Shown one piece after another: positions 1-8,454 of a DNA stretch of 64,000 nt (positions within the stretch are counted from its first letter, which is position 1; the number at the start of each line of letters is the position of its first letter). This DNA is from Mycobacterium sp. 852014-50255_SCH5639931 (lineage in GTDB: Bacteria; Actinomycetota; Actinomycetes; Mycobacteriales; Mycobacteriaceae): assembly GCF_001665605.1 (NCBI RefSeq), contig NZ_LZSV01000035.1, forward strand, positions 62,001-126,000, written 5' to 3'. The notes below the pieces were generated by a model. The model did not search any database and was not told the DNA's origin. It saw only the letters and a list, made by a program, of their open reading frames with translations. The position numbers and the translations under genes are program-made.

Positions 1-1220
1 TGTTCGTGGCGCACGAGTCCGAGATCCCGCAGGACGGCGACTACGTGGTGCGCCGGGTGCTCGACGACTCCTTCATCATCACTCGCGACTCGAGCGGCGA
101 AGTGCGCGCCTTATTCAATATGTGCCTGCACCGGGGAATGCAGGTCTGCCGCGCGGAGATGGGAAACGCCTCCAACTTCCGCTGCCCGTACCACGGCTGG
201 ACCTACCGCAACGACGGCCAGCTCACCGGCCTGCCGTTTCATCGGGAGGCCTACGGCGGCGAGGACGGGTTCGCCAGGAATGCCCAAACCCTGCTGCCCG
301 CACCGAAATTCGCGAGCTACAACGGTCTGCTGTTCATCAGCATGGACCCGAGCGCCGAACCGCTCGAGGACTTCCTCGGCGACTTCAAGTTCTATCTGGA
401 CTTCTATACCAAACAGAGTGCCGGCGGCCTCGAAGTGCGGGGGCCGCAGCGCTGGCGCATCAAGGCCAACTGGAAGATCGGCGCCGAGAACTTCGCCGGC
501 GACATGTACCACACGCCGCACACGCACGCGTCGATCGTGGACATCGGCCTGTTCCGCGAGCCGAAAGCGCAGAAACGCAAGGACGGCGCCACCTACTGGG
601 CGCACCGGGGCGGCGGCACCACCTACAAACTTCCGCCGGGTGGCTTCGACGAACGGATGCGCTACGTCGGCTATCCCGACGAGATGATCGGCCGGATCAA
701 AGGCGTGTGGACGTCGCGGCAGCAGCGGATGGTCGGCGAGGACGGTTTCATGATCTCGGCCGCCACCTGCTTTCCCAATCTGAGCTTCGTGCACAACTGG
801 CCGAAGGTGCATGACCGCGAAGACCAAGTGCTGCCCTTCATCTCGATCCGGCTGTGGCAGCCCATCAGCGAGAACGAGACCGAGGTCTGCTCGTGGTTCG
901 CGGTGGACTCCGCCGCTCCCCCGCAGTACAAACAGGACTCGTACAAGGCGTACCTGATGTGCTTCGGTTCGACCGGCATGTTCGAGCAGGACGACGTGGA
1001 GAACTGGGTGTCGCTGACCACCACCGCGGGCGGTTCGATGGCCCGGCGGCTACTGCTGAACAGCCGGATGGGGCTGCTGTCCGACGGCAGCCCGGTGGTC
1101 GAGCCGCTGACCGCCGAGGCGTTCCACGGGCCGGGCCGCGCGCAGGTCGGCTACAACGAGTACAACCAGCGCGCGCTGCTGAACATGTGGGCCGATTACC
1201 TGCAGGGGGCCGGCACATGA
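1..1220 (+). CDS. Ring-hydroxylating dioxygenase, large (alpha) subunit, 5'-truncated by window edge
   Basis: This is the catalytic subunit of a Rieske non-heme iron oxygenase, which adds dioxygen across an aromatic ring to give a cis-dihydrodiol. Counting from the GTG at position 6, the Rieske ligands are C40-x-H42 and C60-x-x-H63 (CLHRG and CPYHGW). The mononuclear iron site follows in ENFAGDMYHTPHTH. The reading frame is open to the window edge, and family members begin some 40-50 residues earlier (typically ...FVAHESEIP), so the true start lies outside. The stop overlaps the beta-subunit start (ATGA). No ferredoxin or reductase gene is visible here. The substrate cannot be read from sequence. 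The downstream class II aldolase would fit a phthalate- or benzoate-type carboxylated aromatic, but that is inference. Confidence 0.9.
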   Translation, partial: FVAHESEIPQDGDYVVRRVLDDSFIITRDSSGEVRALFNMCLHRGMQVCRAEMGNASNFRCPYHGWTYRNDGQLTGLPFHREAYGGEDGFARNAQTLLPAPKFASYNGLLFISMDPSAEPLEDFLGDFKFYLDFYTKQSAGGLEVRGPQRWRIKANWKIGAENFAGDMYHTPHTHASIVDIGLFREPKAQKRKDGATYWAHRGGGTTYKLPPGGFDERMRYVGYPDEMIGRIKGVWTSRQQRMVGEDGFMISAATCFPNLSFVHNWPKVHDREDQVLPFISIRLWQPISENETEVCSWFAVDSAAPPQYKQDSYKAYLMCFGSTGMFEQDDVENWVSLTTTAGGSMARRLLLNSRMGLLSDGSPVVEPLTAEAFHGPGRAQVGYNEYNQRALLNMWADYLQGAGT

Positions 1221-1744
1221 CAAAGGCGTTGCCGTCCTTGCCGTTTCATGACGTCCGGCACCTGCAGGCGCACCAGTTCCTGGTGGACGAGGCCTATCTG
1301 CTGGATGCCCAGCAGTACGAGGCGTGGCTGGACACGATGACCGACGATGTCCGCTACGTGATGCCCGTGCGGGTCACCACCGCGCGCGGCGCCGGGTTCG
1401 ACGCCTCCCCGGGGATGGCGCACTTCGACGAGGACAGATATTCGCTGAGCCAGCGGGTCGCGCGGATGGGCACCGAACACGCCTGGGCCGAGGATCCGCC
1501 GTCGCGGCTGCGCCACTTCGTCACCAACGTACGCACCTTCGAGCACGACGACCCGGCGCATCTGTGGGTGGACTCGGCCGAACTGCTGTTCCGCAGCCGG
1601 GGCGACGTGAACGAAAGCGCCTTGCTGTCGTGCGGGCGCGAGGACTTGTTGCGATGGTGCGATGATCGCTGGAAGCTGGCCCGCCGCAATATCATCGCCG
1701 ACGAGTCGGTGCTACGGATGCAAAACCTGGCGGTGTTCCTGTGA
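1217..1744 (+). CDS. Ring-hydroxylating dioxygenase, small (beta) subunit
   Basis: This 175-residue protein has the size and tone of the cone-shaped (SnoaL/NTF2-like) beta subunits that pair with Rieske alpha subunits in alpha3beta3 dioxygenases. Recognisable features are the N-terminal FLVDEAYLLDAQQYEAWLDTMTDDVRYVMPVR segment and the conserved C-terminal stretch WKLARRNIIADESVL. It is translationally coupled to the alpha subunit through an ATGA overlap at 1217-1220 and to the next gene through GTGA at 1741-1744. The beta subunit is structural and has no cofactor ligands. Confidence 0.9.
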   Translation: MTKALPSLPFHDVRHLQAHQFLVDEAYLLDAQQYEAWLDTMTDDVRYVMPVRVTTARGAGFDASPGMAHFDEDRYSLSQRVARMGTEHAWAEDPPSRLRHFVTNVRTFEHDDPAHLWVDSAELLFRSRGDVNESALLSCGREDLLRWCDDRWKLARRNIIADESVLRMQNLAVFL

Positions 1745-2019
1745 ATGACGAACTGCAGCGGCTCCTGGACGGCGCGGTCGGCGAACCCCTCGTCGTCGCA
1801 AACGAGTTCACCGAGGTGGTGGTGCGCCGGGTCGACACCCGAAACGGGTCTAGGCTGCTGATCGGCGCACCGCGATCCGGGCACTGGATCACCTTGGACG
1901 CACTCGAGGTCGAGGCCCTGACTTGGCAGAACAGCCGCACCCTGGCGGCAATGGTCGGCAATTCCCACGGGCCGCTGCTGCCCGATGAAGCCGAGGAGGG
2001 TGATGGCCGGCTGGCTTGA
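1741..2019 (+). CDS. Small protein of the dioxygenase operon, function unknown
   Basis: A 92-residue protein starts at GTG 1741, overlapping the beta-subunit stop by four bases, and itself overlaps the next gene by 17 bases. It has no membrane segment, signal peptide or cysteine motif, and reads as a compact alpha/beta protein (VVRRVDTRNGSRLLIGAP). Small proteins in this position are sometimes labelled dihydrodiol-dehydrogenase-associated. Its conserved place inside an overlapping operon argues that it is real and works with the oxygenase, but its role is not known. Confidence 0.7.
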   Translation: MNDELQRLLDGAVGEPLVVANEFTEVVVRRVDTRNGSRLLIGAPRSGHWITLDALEVEALTWQNSRTLAAMVGNSHGPLLPDEAEEGDGRLA

Positions 2020-2797
2020 GGGCAAGCGCGCGCTGGTCGTCGGCGCCGGTTCCGGGATCGGCCGGGCCGTGGTGGACGCGTTTCGCATCGAGGGCGCGAA
2101 AGTTGCTGCGCTGGAACGCGATCACGAAAAATGCGAGACCTTACGCCGGCAGTTGCCCGATGTTCCGGTCGTCGACGGCGATGCGACCACCCGCGAAGCC
2201 AATGAACGAGCGGTCGCCGCCGCGGTGGACGGTTACGGCGGGTTGGACACGCTGGTCAACTGCGTCGGAGTCTTCGACTTCTACCGGGGCATCGGCGACA
2301 TCGACGCCGATGACCTGCCCGGCGCTTTCGACGAGATGTTTCGCACCAACGTGCTCAGCCACCTGCAGTCCGTCAAGGCGGCGCTCCCCCGGCTGCGGGA
2401 CGGAACGGGATCCTCGATCATCCTGACCGAGTCCGCGTCGTCGTTCTATCCCGGACGTGGTGGCGCACTGTACGTGTCGTCGAAATTCGCGGTCCGCGGC
2501 CTGGTGGCCGCCCTGGCCCACGAGCTGGCGCCGCAGATCCGGGTCAACGGGGTGGCGCCGGGCGGCACGCTGGGCACCGACCTGCGTGGGCTTGCCAGCC
2601 TTGGACTCGAGGGCGTCCGCCTGGACGACACCGCCGACCGGGCACAACAGCTGGCCGCGCGCACGCCGCTGAACGTCGCGCTCTCCGGGCAGGATCACGC
2701 GTGGAGTTTCGCGTTCCTGGCGTCCGACCGGGCCCGCGGGATCACCGGCGAAACCGTCCGCCCCGACGGGGGATTCGGGCTGGGCGCACCGCGATGA
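2003..2797 (+). CDS. SDR-family cis-dihydrodiol dehydrogenase
   Basis: A 264-residue short-chain dehydrogenase/reductase, probably oxidising the cis-dihydrodiol made by the upstream dioxygenase to a catechol with NAD+. Near the N-terminus is the glycine-rich dinucleotide motif GAGSGIG. The catalytic Ser-Tyr-Lys set is in ESASS followed by YVSSK, and the NVLSH segment carries the structural Asn. The ATG at 2003 follows GAGGAGGG and is preferred to an in-frame ATG at 1985. Its stop overlaps the aldolase start (ATGA). It resembles BphB-type dehydrogenases, although assignment within the SDR family rests mainly on the neighbours. Confidence 0.82.
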   Translation: MAGWLEGKRALVVGAGSGIGRAVVDAFRIEGAKVAALERDHEKCETLRRQLPDVPVVDGDATTREANERAVAAAVDGYGGLDTLVNCVGVFDFYRGIGDIDADDLPGAFDEMFRTNVLSHLQSVKAALPRLRDGTGSSIILTESASSFYPGRGGALYVSSKFAVRGLVAALAHELAPQIRVNGVAPGGTLGTDLRGLASLGLEGVRLDDTADRAQQLAARTPLNVALSGQDHAWSFAFLASDRARGITGETVRPDGGFGLGAPR

Positions 2798-3516
2798 CCC
2801 CCCTTGACGAGCAACGCGCGCTGGTGGCGCAGGGCTGCCGAGTGGCCGCGGCCCGCGGCCTCATCGACGGCATCCTCGGCCACCTGAGCATGCGGATCGA
2901 CGACGAGCTCCTGCTCGTCCGCTGCCGCAGCGACACCGATACCGGGGTGGCTTTCACCCGGCCCAGCGACATCCGGCTCGTCACCTTCGACGGCGGCGCC
3001 GGCGCCGACGGCGAACTCGACGGGTACCGCGTGCCCAACGAATTGCCCATCCACGTCGAGACCATGTTGACCGATCCCCGGCACCGGGCCATCGCGCATC
3101 TGCACCCGCCCGCCGTGGTCGCCGCCGACCTGGCCGGCATCGCAATCCGGCCGATCTACGGCGCGTACGACATTCCCGGGGCGTGGCTCGCCCGCGGCGG
3201 CGTGCCCGTCTACGAACGCGCCGTGCTGATCCGCACCCCGGCGCTCGGCAAGGAGATGGTGGCCGCCATGCGCGGGCGGCCGATGGTGATCTGCCGCGGA
3301 CACGGGATCACCAGCGCGGCCGCCACCGTGCCGGAGGCAGTGCTGCAGGCCATCAGCCTCGACGCGCTGGCCCGAATGTCGTTGCGGGTGCAAGGCGCCG
3401 GCGGGACCCTGCGGGACATCGACGACGCCGACTGGGACGACCTGCCCGACCTGGGGCCCTCGTTCACCACCGAGGCCGCCTGGCGGCACGAAATTGCGCG
3501 GTTGCCGGCCGACTGA
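2794..3516 (+). CDS. Class II aldolase/adducin-family protein, possible dihydroxyphthalate-type decarboxylase
   Basis: A 240-residue class II aldolase fold protein. The metal-binding pair H-x-H is in AHLHPP, the third histidine in CRGHGITS, and a candidate catalytic glutamate in IHVETML. Enzymes of this fold cut carbon-carbon bonds in sugar phosphates. Some act as decarboxylases of dihydroxylated aromatic acids, for example 3,4-dihydroxyphthalate decarboxylase. Its last place in an operon of dioxygenase and dihydrodiol dehydrogenase genes favours the decarboxylase role. It starts at ATG 2794, coupled to the SDR stop. Confidence 0.8.
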   Translation: MTPLDEQRALVAQGCRVAAARGLIDGILGHLSMRIDDELLLVRCRSDTDTGVAFTRPSDIRLVTFDGGAGADGELDGYRVPNELPIHVETMLTDPRHRAIAHLHPPAVVAADLAGIAIRPIYGAYDIPGAWLARGGVPVYERAVLIRTPALGKEMVAAMRGRPMVICRGHGITSAAATVPEAVLQAISLDALARMSLRVQGAGGTLRDIDDADWDDLPDLGPSFTTEAAWRHEIARLPAD

Positions 3517-3576
3517 GGTCGCGTCACACGCCGATCTTCGCCACCGCCATCAGGCCCCAGACTTATGCTGACCACG

Positions 3577-4725
3577 ATGGCGAAAAACAGCCTTGACCCC
3601 ACCACGCCGTTATGGCGTGCGGCGCAAGTGTTCCGGCTGCTGAGCTGCATCTACGCCACCGGGTTCCAGATCGCCATCAACCCGGACCTGCGTCGGCCCG
3701 CGCTGGGCTGGGTGCTGTTCGCGGTGCTGATCGGTTGGAGCGCGGCGTGCGCGGTGGCTTACTTACGCGGGTTCGGTCGCAAACCAGCGTGGGTGCTCGC
3801 CGAGGTCGTGATCGTCGTGCTGCTCATGTCGTCGAACACCATCGTCACCACCCCACACTGGGCGGCCGAAAATCAGACCTGGCCGACAACGCTGTGGGCC
3901 AGCAACCCCACGATCTCGGCGGCTATCCAGTTCGGCCCCGCCGGCGGCATGCTCGCGGGCCTGGTGGTGATGGCCACCAATTTCGCGGTCAAGAACTATC
4001 TCGCCCTCAACCTGGGGCATAACGCCACCGTCATCATCGAGCTGGCGATCGGCATGGCGATCGGCATGGCCGCCCAAACCGCGCGGCGCGCCCACGATGA
4101 GCTCCAACAGGCGGCCCGGCTGACGGCCGCGGTGCAAGAACGGGAACGCCTGTCCCGCCAAGTCCATGACGGGGCCATCCAGGTGCTGGCGCTGGTGGCC
4201 AAGAAAGGCCACGAAATCGGCGGCACCACAGCAGAACTCGCCGACCTGGCCAGCGAGCAGGAACGCGCGCTGCGACGATGGCTGGCCAGCACGGACATCG
4301 ACCACGACACCGACGGCGCCACGATCGATCTGCGCACCCTGCTGCGCTGCCGGGAATCCGACCGGGTGTCGCTGAGCCTGCCCGCGACACCGGTGCCCTT
4401 GGGTCGCCGGGTGGGCACCGAGCTCGACGCGGCGGTTGGCAACGCTCTGGACAACGTGGAAGCGCATGCCGGGCCCGGCGCGCACGCGTTCGTGCTCGTC
4501 GAAGACCTCGGCGATTCCGTTGTGGTGAGCATCCGCGACGACGGGGTGGGAATCGCCGCCGGCCGGCTCGAGGAAGCGGCCGGCCAGGGGCGCCTGGGCA
4601 TCTCTCAATCGATCGTCGGTCGGTTGACTTCGCTGGGCGGCAGCGCCCACCTGCGCAGCGAACCGGGAGAAGGCGCCGAATGGGAGTTGTGCGTGCCACG
4701 CGGAAAGGCGTCCCATGGCCGATGA
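3577..4725 (+). CDS. Two-component sensor histidine kinase
   Basis: A 382-residue membrane kinase. Several N-terminal hydrophobic segments form the sensor part. They are followed by a short coiled linker and the dimerisation segment ERERLSRQVHDGAIQVLAL, where the His of QVHDG is the likely phosphorylation site. The C-terminal ATPase domain has N (NALDNVEAH), G1 (RDDGVGI) and G2 (GRLGIS) boxes. This is the HisKA_3 class that partners NarL-type regulators. The ATG at 3577 has no Shine-Dalgarno, but TATGCT at 3564-3569 lies seven bases upstream and would suit a leaderless start. An ATG at 3565 is the alternative. The gene overlaps its response regulator by 11 bases. Confidence 0.87.
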   Translation: MAKNSLDPTTPLWRAAQVFRLLSCIYATGFQIAINPDLRRPALGWVLFAVLIGWSAACAVAYLRGFGRKPAWVLAEVVIVVLLMSSNTIVTTPHWAAENQTWPTTLWASNPTISAAIQFGPAGGMLAGLVVMATNFAVKNYLALNLGHNATVIIELAIGMAIGMAAQTARRAHDELQQAARLTAAVQERERLSRQVHDGAIQVLALVAKKGHEIGGTTAELADLASEQERALRRWLASTDIDHDTDGATIDLRTLLRCRESDRVSLSLPATPVPLGRRVGTELDAAVGNALDNVEAHAGPGAHAFVLVEDLGDSVVVSIRDDGVGIAAGRLEEAAGQGRLGISQSIVGRLTSLGGSAHLRSEPGEGAEWELCVPRGKASHGR

Positions 4726-5377
4726 GACCCCCACGACGGTGATGGTCGTCGACGACCATCCCATCTGGCGTGACGCGGTCGCCCGCGACCTGGCCGACGA
4801 GGGGTTCACCGTGGTCGCCACCGCCGATGGCGTCGCCGCGGCGCGACGGCGGGCGGCCGTGGTCAAACCCGACGTCGTGGTGATGGATATGCAGCTGCCC
4901 GACGGCGATGGCGCACAAGCGACCGCGGGAGTGCTCGCGGTCTCTCCCTCGTCTCGGGTGCTGGTGCTCTCGGCCTCGGACGAGCGAGACGACGTGTTGG
5001 AAGCCGTCAAGGCCGGCGCGACCGGGTATCTGGTCAAGAGCGCATCCAAATCAGAACTGGCGCAAGCCGTGACAGCGACCGCTGAAGGCCGCGCCGTGTT
5101 CACCCCGAGTCTGGCCGGGCTGGTGTTGGGTGAATACCGGCGGATGGCGCAGAGCAAGGACGACGGCCCCGCTCGGCCGAGCCTCACCGAACGCGAAACC
5201 GAGGTGTTGCGCTACGTGGCAAAGGGCCTGTCCGCCAAGCAGATCGCCCAGAAGCTGTCGCTCAGCCACCGCACGGTGGAAAACCACGTGCAGGCGACCT
5301 TCCGCAAACTTCAGGTCGCCAACCGGGTGGAGTTGGCGCGTTACGCCATCGAGCACGGCCTCGACGAAGAGCCGTGA
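4715..5377 (+). CDS. Two-component response regulator, NarL/LuxR type
   Basis: A 220-residue regulator paired with the kinase just upstream. The receiver domain has the acidic pair in VVDDHP (residues 13-14) and phospho-acceptor D58 in VVMDMQLPDGDG. Thr and Lys switch residues follow in LSASDE and YLVKS. The C-terminal LuxR helix-turn-helix runs from LTERETEVLRYVAKGLSAKQIA through HRTVENHVQATFRKL. The coding end runs into a strong hairpin that contains the stop codon. The signal and target genes are unknown. Confidence 0.9.
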   Translation: MADETPTTVMVVDDHPIWRDAVARDLADEGFTVVATADGVAAARRRAAVVKPDVVVMDMQLPDGDGAQATAGVLAVSPSSRVLVLSASDERDDVLEAVKAGATGYLVKSASKSELAQAVTATAEGRAVFTPSLAGLVLGEYRRMAQSKDDGPARPSLTERETEVLRYVAKGLSAKQIAQKLSLSHRTVENHVQATFRKLQVANRVELARYAIEHGLDEEP

Positions 5378-5412
5378 CCCGCAGGGCAACCAGGTGACTG
5401 CCCTGCGGGTCA
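5375..5412. terminator. Bidirectional terminator hairpin between convergent genes
   Basis: A perfect 14-bp stem (TGACCCGCAGGGCA and its reverse complement) encloses a 10-base loop. The TGA of the response regulator is the first part of the stem, and the convergent acyltransferase ends 14 bases beyond. There is no U-tract, as is usual in mycobacteria, where such stems are thought to act as I-shaped terminators. Confidence 0.75.
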
Positions 5413-5425
5413 ACGAATCCTGCGG

Positions 5426-6742
5426 CTATCCGCGAACAGTGTTGGGACGCTTGGCCGAAGCGGCGGCCACCACGCGGGCGCCCACCAGCGCGGTCACCAT
5501 CACGGCCATGCACACCAGGCCGTCGTCTTTGAGGCCCCACCTGATGGCGGCAAGGATGGCCACGCCCGCGACGCACAACAGGGCGCCGATCGCCGTTCCC
5601 CGCCCGCGCCCTGTCACCGCCGGGGCGCCGTCCCAGCCCGACAGTGGGTTGTTCTCCAGCGGCCGCAGTGCGACGAAAAGCACCGCCACGGCGACGGCCA
5701 CGACGAGCAGTTGCGCGAGGCTGACGGCGAGGAAATCCCGCGAGCCCGGGTAACGAGGGCAGCCGAGGCAGTCAAAGACCAGATGCACGCCGAGCAGCAC
5801 AGGCATGTGCCACAAGTACAGCGTCATGGCTCCGGAGTTACCGATAGCCGTCCACCACCACACCCGTGGCCGCTGGGCCCAGCGTGCGATCGCCGGCGCG
5901 GCCGCGATCGCCAAGGCGCTCAGGGCGATTGCGTGCCCGGCCAACAGCAGTGAGGGCGGGCTGGTGTTGGACAGCTGGTGATCACCGGTGCCGACCATGC
6001 TGATCTGGTACGGACCCCAGTGCACCAGCGCGACGTCGACGGCGAACCCGATGGCCGCGATGACGAGTGCGGCGCGCCCGGTGAGCAGCCGACGGCGGTA
6101 CGCGATGCCGAACATGGCAGGGATGAGCCAGACAGCCAGGTTGAGGTAGCCCAGCGGCATCATGGCCGGCCAGTGCAGCCGAATGGCGTCGATCGCCGCG
6201 ATGGTCGCGTAGACGCCGGCCACAGCCGCGGCGAGACGTCCCGCGCTGGTGATGCGGTACAACACCGGCATGGCGGCCAGCACCAGCACGTAGGCGCCCA
6301 AGAACCACAGCAGCTGCGTACTGACACCGGCCACCGGCTCGTAGATGTGTTGCGGCAGAGTTCGATACAGCACCGTCAGCGCGACCGCCCAAAACGCCAA
6401 GTAGTAGAACACCGGCCGGAACAGTCTGGTGCAGCGTTTCATCAGCCAGTCACCCCAGTTTGTGCCGGCAGACCACGACGATAGGCAGGCCGCGGCGCCG
6501 GCGAAGAAGAACAGCGGCATGATCTGCAGAAGCCAGGTCGCCGCCTGAAACACCACCGAGGTGGTCAGCAGGTTATCCCAGATCAAGACGTGGTTGCGGA
6601 TGATGCTGATGGCCATCACGGTGTGGCCGAGCACCACACCGATCAGCGACGTGATGCGGATGACGTCCAGTACGCGGTCGCGGTCGGCTGGAGTGGCCGC
6701 CGCCACCTCGGCGACGTCGGGGAATCTTGTGAGAGCTGCCAT
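5426..6742 (-). CDS. Acyltransferase 3 family membrane protein
   Basis: A 438-residue integral membrane protein with about ten hydrophobic helices, typical of the OafA/NodX acyltransferase 3 family, which O-acylates sugars or other envelope molecules at the membrane. The N-terminal region has VLDVIRITSLIGVVLGHT with the family His, and later TLYLWHMPVLLG carries the second conserved region. The frame is open further upstream, but the ATG at 6742 precedes the first plausible residues (MAALTRFPDVAEV). It lies downstream of the YiaAB-like gene and the 6860-6883 palindrome. The acceptor molecule is unknown. Confidence 0.83.
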   Translation of the reverse strand: MAALTRFPDVAEVAAATPADRDRVLDVIRITSLIGVVLGHTVMAISIIRNHVLIWDNLLTTSVVFQAATWLLQIMPLFFFAGAAACLSSWSAGTNWGDWLMKRCTRLFRPVFYYLAFWAVALTVLYRTLPQHIYEPVAGVSTQLLWFLGAYVLVLAAMPVLYRITSAGRLAAAVAGVYATIAAIDAIRLHWPAMMPLGYLNLAVWLIPAMFGIAYRRRLLTGRAALVIAAIGFAVDVALVHWGPYQISMVGTGDHQLSNTSPPSLLLAGHAIALSALAIAAAPAIARWAQRPRVWWWTAIGNSGAMTLYLWHMPVLLGVHLVFDCLGCPRYPGSRDFLAVSLAQLLVVAVAVAVLFVALRPLENNPLSGWDGAPAVTGRGRGTAIGALLCVAGVAILAAIRWGLKDDGLVCMAVMVTALVGARVVAAASAKRPNTVRG

Positions 6743-6859
6743 GGCGATGGCACCGGGCCTTTCAGGGAATCTGTTGGTGAACAAGGGATTAAGCGGCGGG
6801 ATGTCGGGACAAGCATGGCCGATCGCGCAGGGCTCGCGCCCGCGCAGTTCTACGCGTCT

Positions 6860-6883
6860 GACCTGAGTAGTACTACTCAGGTC
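6860..6883. promoter_or_regulatory. Perfect 24-bp palindrome between YiaAB and acyltransferase genes
   Basis: GACCTGAGTAGT is followed directly by its exact reverse complement, with no spacer. It covers the stop codon of the upstream minus-strand gene and lies 118 bases upstream of the acyltransferase start. It could be an operator for a dimeric regulator or a terminator stem. The lack of a loop and its position favour an operator slightly. Confidence 0.55.
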
Positions 6884-7170
6884 GCGGCCGTATTGAGCGG
6901 GTCGTAGTCGGCCAGCAGTTTCTCGATGCGTGCTTCGTCCAACCGGACGCGCACCGTCGCGGCTTCCTGTTGGTCGCGAATCACCTTGGCCAAGGTGAAC
7001 GCGCTCGACACCAAGAACAGGAAGGTGATGCCGAGAAACGATCGCTGCCACCCGTCGAGCGGAAGGAAGTAGATCCCGCCCAGCGCGGTCACGAGGCTGA
7101 TCGCGAACGCGACAGCGGCTTGAACGAAGAAAGCGGCGGTGGTTTTGGACATGCTATTGGGAACGGTCAT
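6877..7170 (-). CDS. YiaA/YiaB-family two-helix membrane protein
   Basis: A 97-residue protein with two hydrophobic helices (FFVQAAVAFAISLVTALGG and SFLGITFLFLVSSAFTLAK) joined by a short loop, then a charged C-terminal tail. The pattern and the ...FTLAKVIRDQ end match the YiaA/YiaB inner-membrane family, whose role is unknown. An in-frame ATG seven codons in (MSKTTAAF) is an equally good start. It is divergent from the deacetylase remnant. Confidence 0.72.
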   Translation of the reverse strand: MTVPNSMSKTTAAFFVQAAVAFAISLVTALGGIYFLPLDGWQRSFLGITFLFLVSSAFTLAKVIRDQQEAATVRVRLDEARIEKLLADYDPLNTAAT

Positions 7171-7190
7171 GCCAAACAGCCTGCGGCAAC

Positions 7191-7550
7191 GTGCTGCTCG
7201 CCGGAATCCGTAAGACTACTCAAACCGAGGAGATCTCCCGCATGCACGCGTTACTGCGAAATACGTATGGCGTGGACGCCACTCCCTACCTGCGGCCCCC
7301 GTACGGCCATCACAATGCCGCGGTCGCTGCGGTGGCCGCCGACCTGGGCTACCAGGTGACCGCGTTGTGGTCCGGCGACTTACGGGATTCCGCGCTGGTT
7401 CCCGAAGACCAGATCGTCAGGATGGCATACCAGTCGTTCGTCCCACAGAACATCGTGATCGGCCACCTCAACCACCCACCGGTCACCCATGTGTACGGGC
7501 AGCTGGTGGAGATCATTCGGGCGCGTCGGCTGCGCACGGTGACGCTCACG
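7191..7550 (+). pseudogene. Polysaccharide deacetylase remnant (C-terminal half only)
   Basis: The translation holds the second half of a NodB-type polysaccharide deacetylase: YLRPPYGHHN (the RPPYG motif), the ALWSGDLRD segment and IVIGHLNHPP with the catalytic His. The first half, with the metal-binding TFDDGP and HTxxH motifs, is missing, and the sequence upstream is the divergent YiaAB gene. Frame 1 continues past the natural end (after RLRTVTL) into sequence antisense to the IclR gene. It is a truncated, inactive relic. Confidence 0.75.
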
Positions 7551-7600
7551 TGTTCCTGCGACCGGAGCTCCCGCACCGGGCATAGCGTTCGAGGCGCGTC

Positions 7601-8413
7601 TCAGCCCAGTTGGTCGCCAATCTCCTTGGCCGCCTTGCCAAGAGCCGCGGCCACCGCGCCGTAGCGGGAGGCGTCCAGCCGGTTCTGCGGGGCGGCGGCG
7701 TTGAGCGCGAGGCGCAGGCCCGGCGCCCGCGTCGGTATGGGAACCGCGACCGAAGCGACGCCTTCCTCACTTTCCTCGCGGTTGATGGCGTAACCGCGCT
7801 CACGGATCGCGGCGAGCTCGGCCTCCAACTCGGTCCGGCTGCCGATCGACGAGGACGTGATGCGTTCCAACCGCTCGTGCGGCAGCAGCTGACGCAGCTC
7901 CGGTTCGGGCAGCTGCGCCAGCATGACCTTGCCCGTCGATGTGCAATGCGCCGGCATGGTGCGGCCCAGCCGCGACGCAACCCGGACCGCTGCCGGGCCT
8001 TCGACGGCGGCGATGAAGCGGACGCTGGCGCCGTCCAACATCCCGACGTGGATGGTTTCGCGCAGCTGCTCACCGAGGCTTCGCATGATCGGGGCGGCCG
8101 ATCGCTGGATGTCGACGCGGCCGAAGATCGCGAACGCCACACCGGTCAACGCCGGTCCGGGCAGGTAGGCCTTCGACACCGGGTCCTGCCGGACGAACCC
8201 GCGGTAGGCCAGCATCGCCAGCAACCGATGCGCGGTGGACGACGCCACGCCCAGGTAGCGGGTGGCCTCGCTCAACCGGATCTGGGGTTGTTCACCCAAC
8301 AACAGCAGCAGCTTGAGCGCGTTGTCTACCGACTCGATCGGATACTGCGGCGCAAGCGAATCGGCGGGCGGCGCCTCGGCGTCCTCCGCATCCGGCTCGC
8401 GCTTTTTCGGCAT
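7601..8413 (-). CDS. IclR-family transcriptional regulator
   Basis: A 270-residue regulator. The winged helix-turn-helix occupies roughly residues 25-85 (SVDNALKLLLLLGEQPQIRLSEATRYLGVASSTAHRLL). The C-terminal effector domain carries the IclR signature with AHCTSTGKVMLA and REESEEGVASVAVPI. The ATG at 8413 is chosen because residues upstream are not family-like. The gene lies 41 bases downstream of the permease on the same strand and may be co-transcribed with it. The effector is unknown. Confidence 0.88.
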   Translation of the reverse strand: MPKKREPDAEDAEAPPADSLAPQYPIESVDNALKLLLLLGEQPQIRLSEATRYLGVASSTAHRLLAMLAYRGFVRQDPVSKAYLPGPALTGVAFAIFGRVDIQRSAAPIMRSLGEQLRETIHVGMLDGASVRFIAAVEGPAAVRVASRLGRTMPAHCTSTGKVMLAQLPEPELRQLLPHERLERITSSSIGSRTELEAELAAIRERGYAINREESEEGVASVAVPIPTRAPGLRLALNAAAPQNRLDASRYGAVAAALGKAAKEIGDQLG

Positions 8414-8454
8414 GACAGTGAAGTTACCCGGGGACAACGCGAAGAGGTTGCGAC

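Noticed and set aside
111..827. A 238-codon minus-strand open frame inside the Rieske alpha subunit
   Set aside because: It is antisense to a gene with intact Rieske and iron motifs and has no motif of its own.
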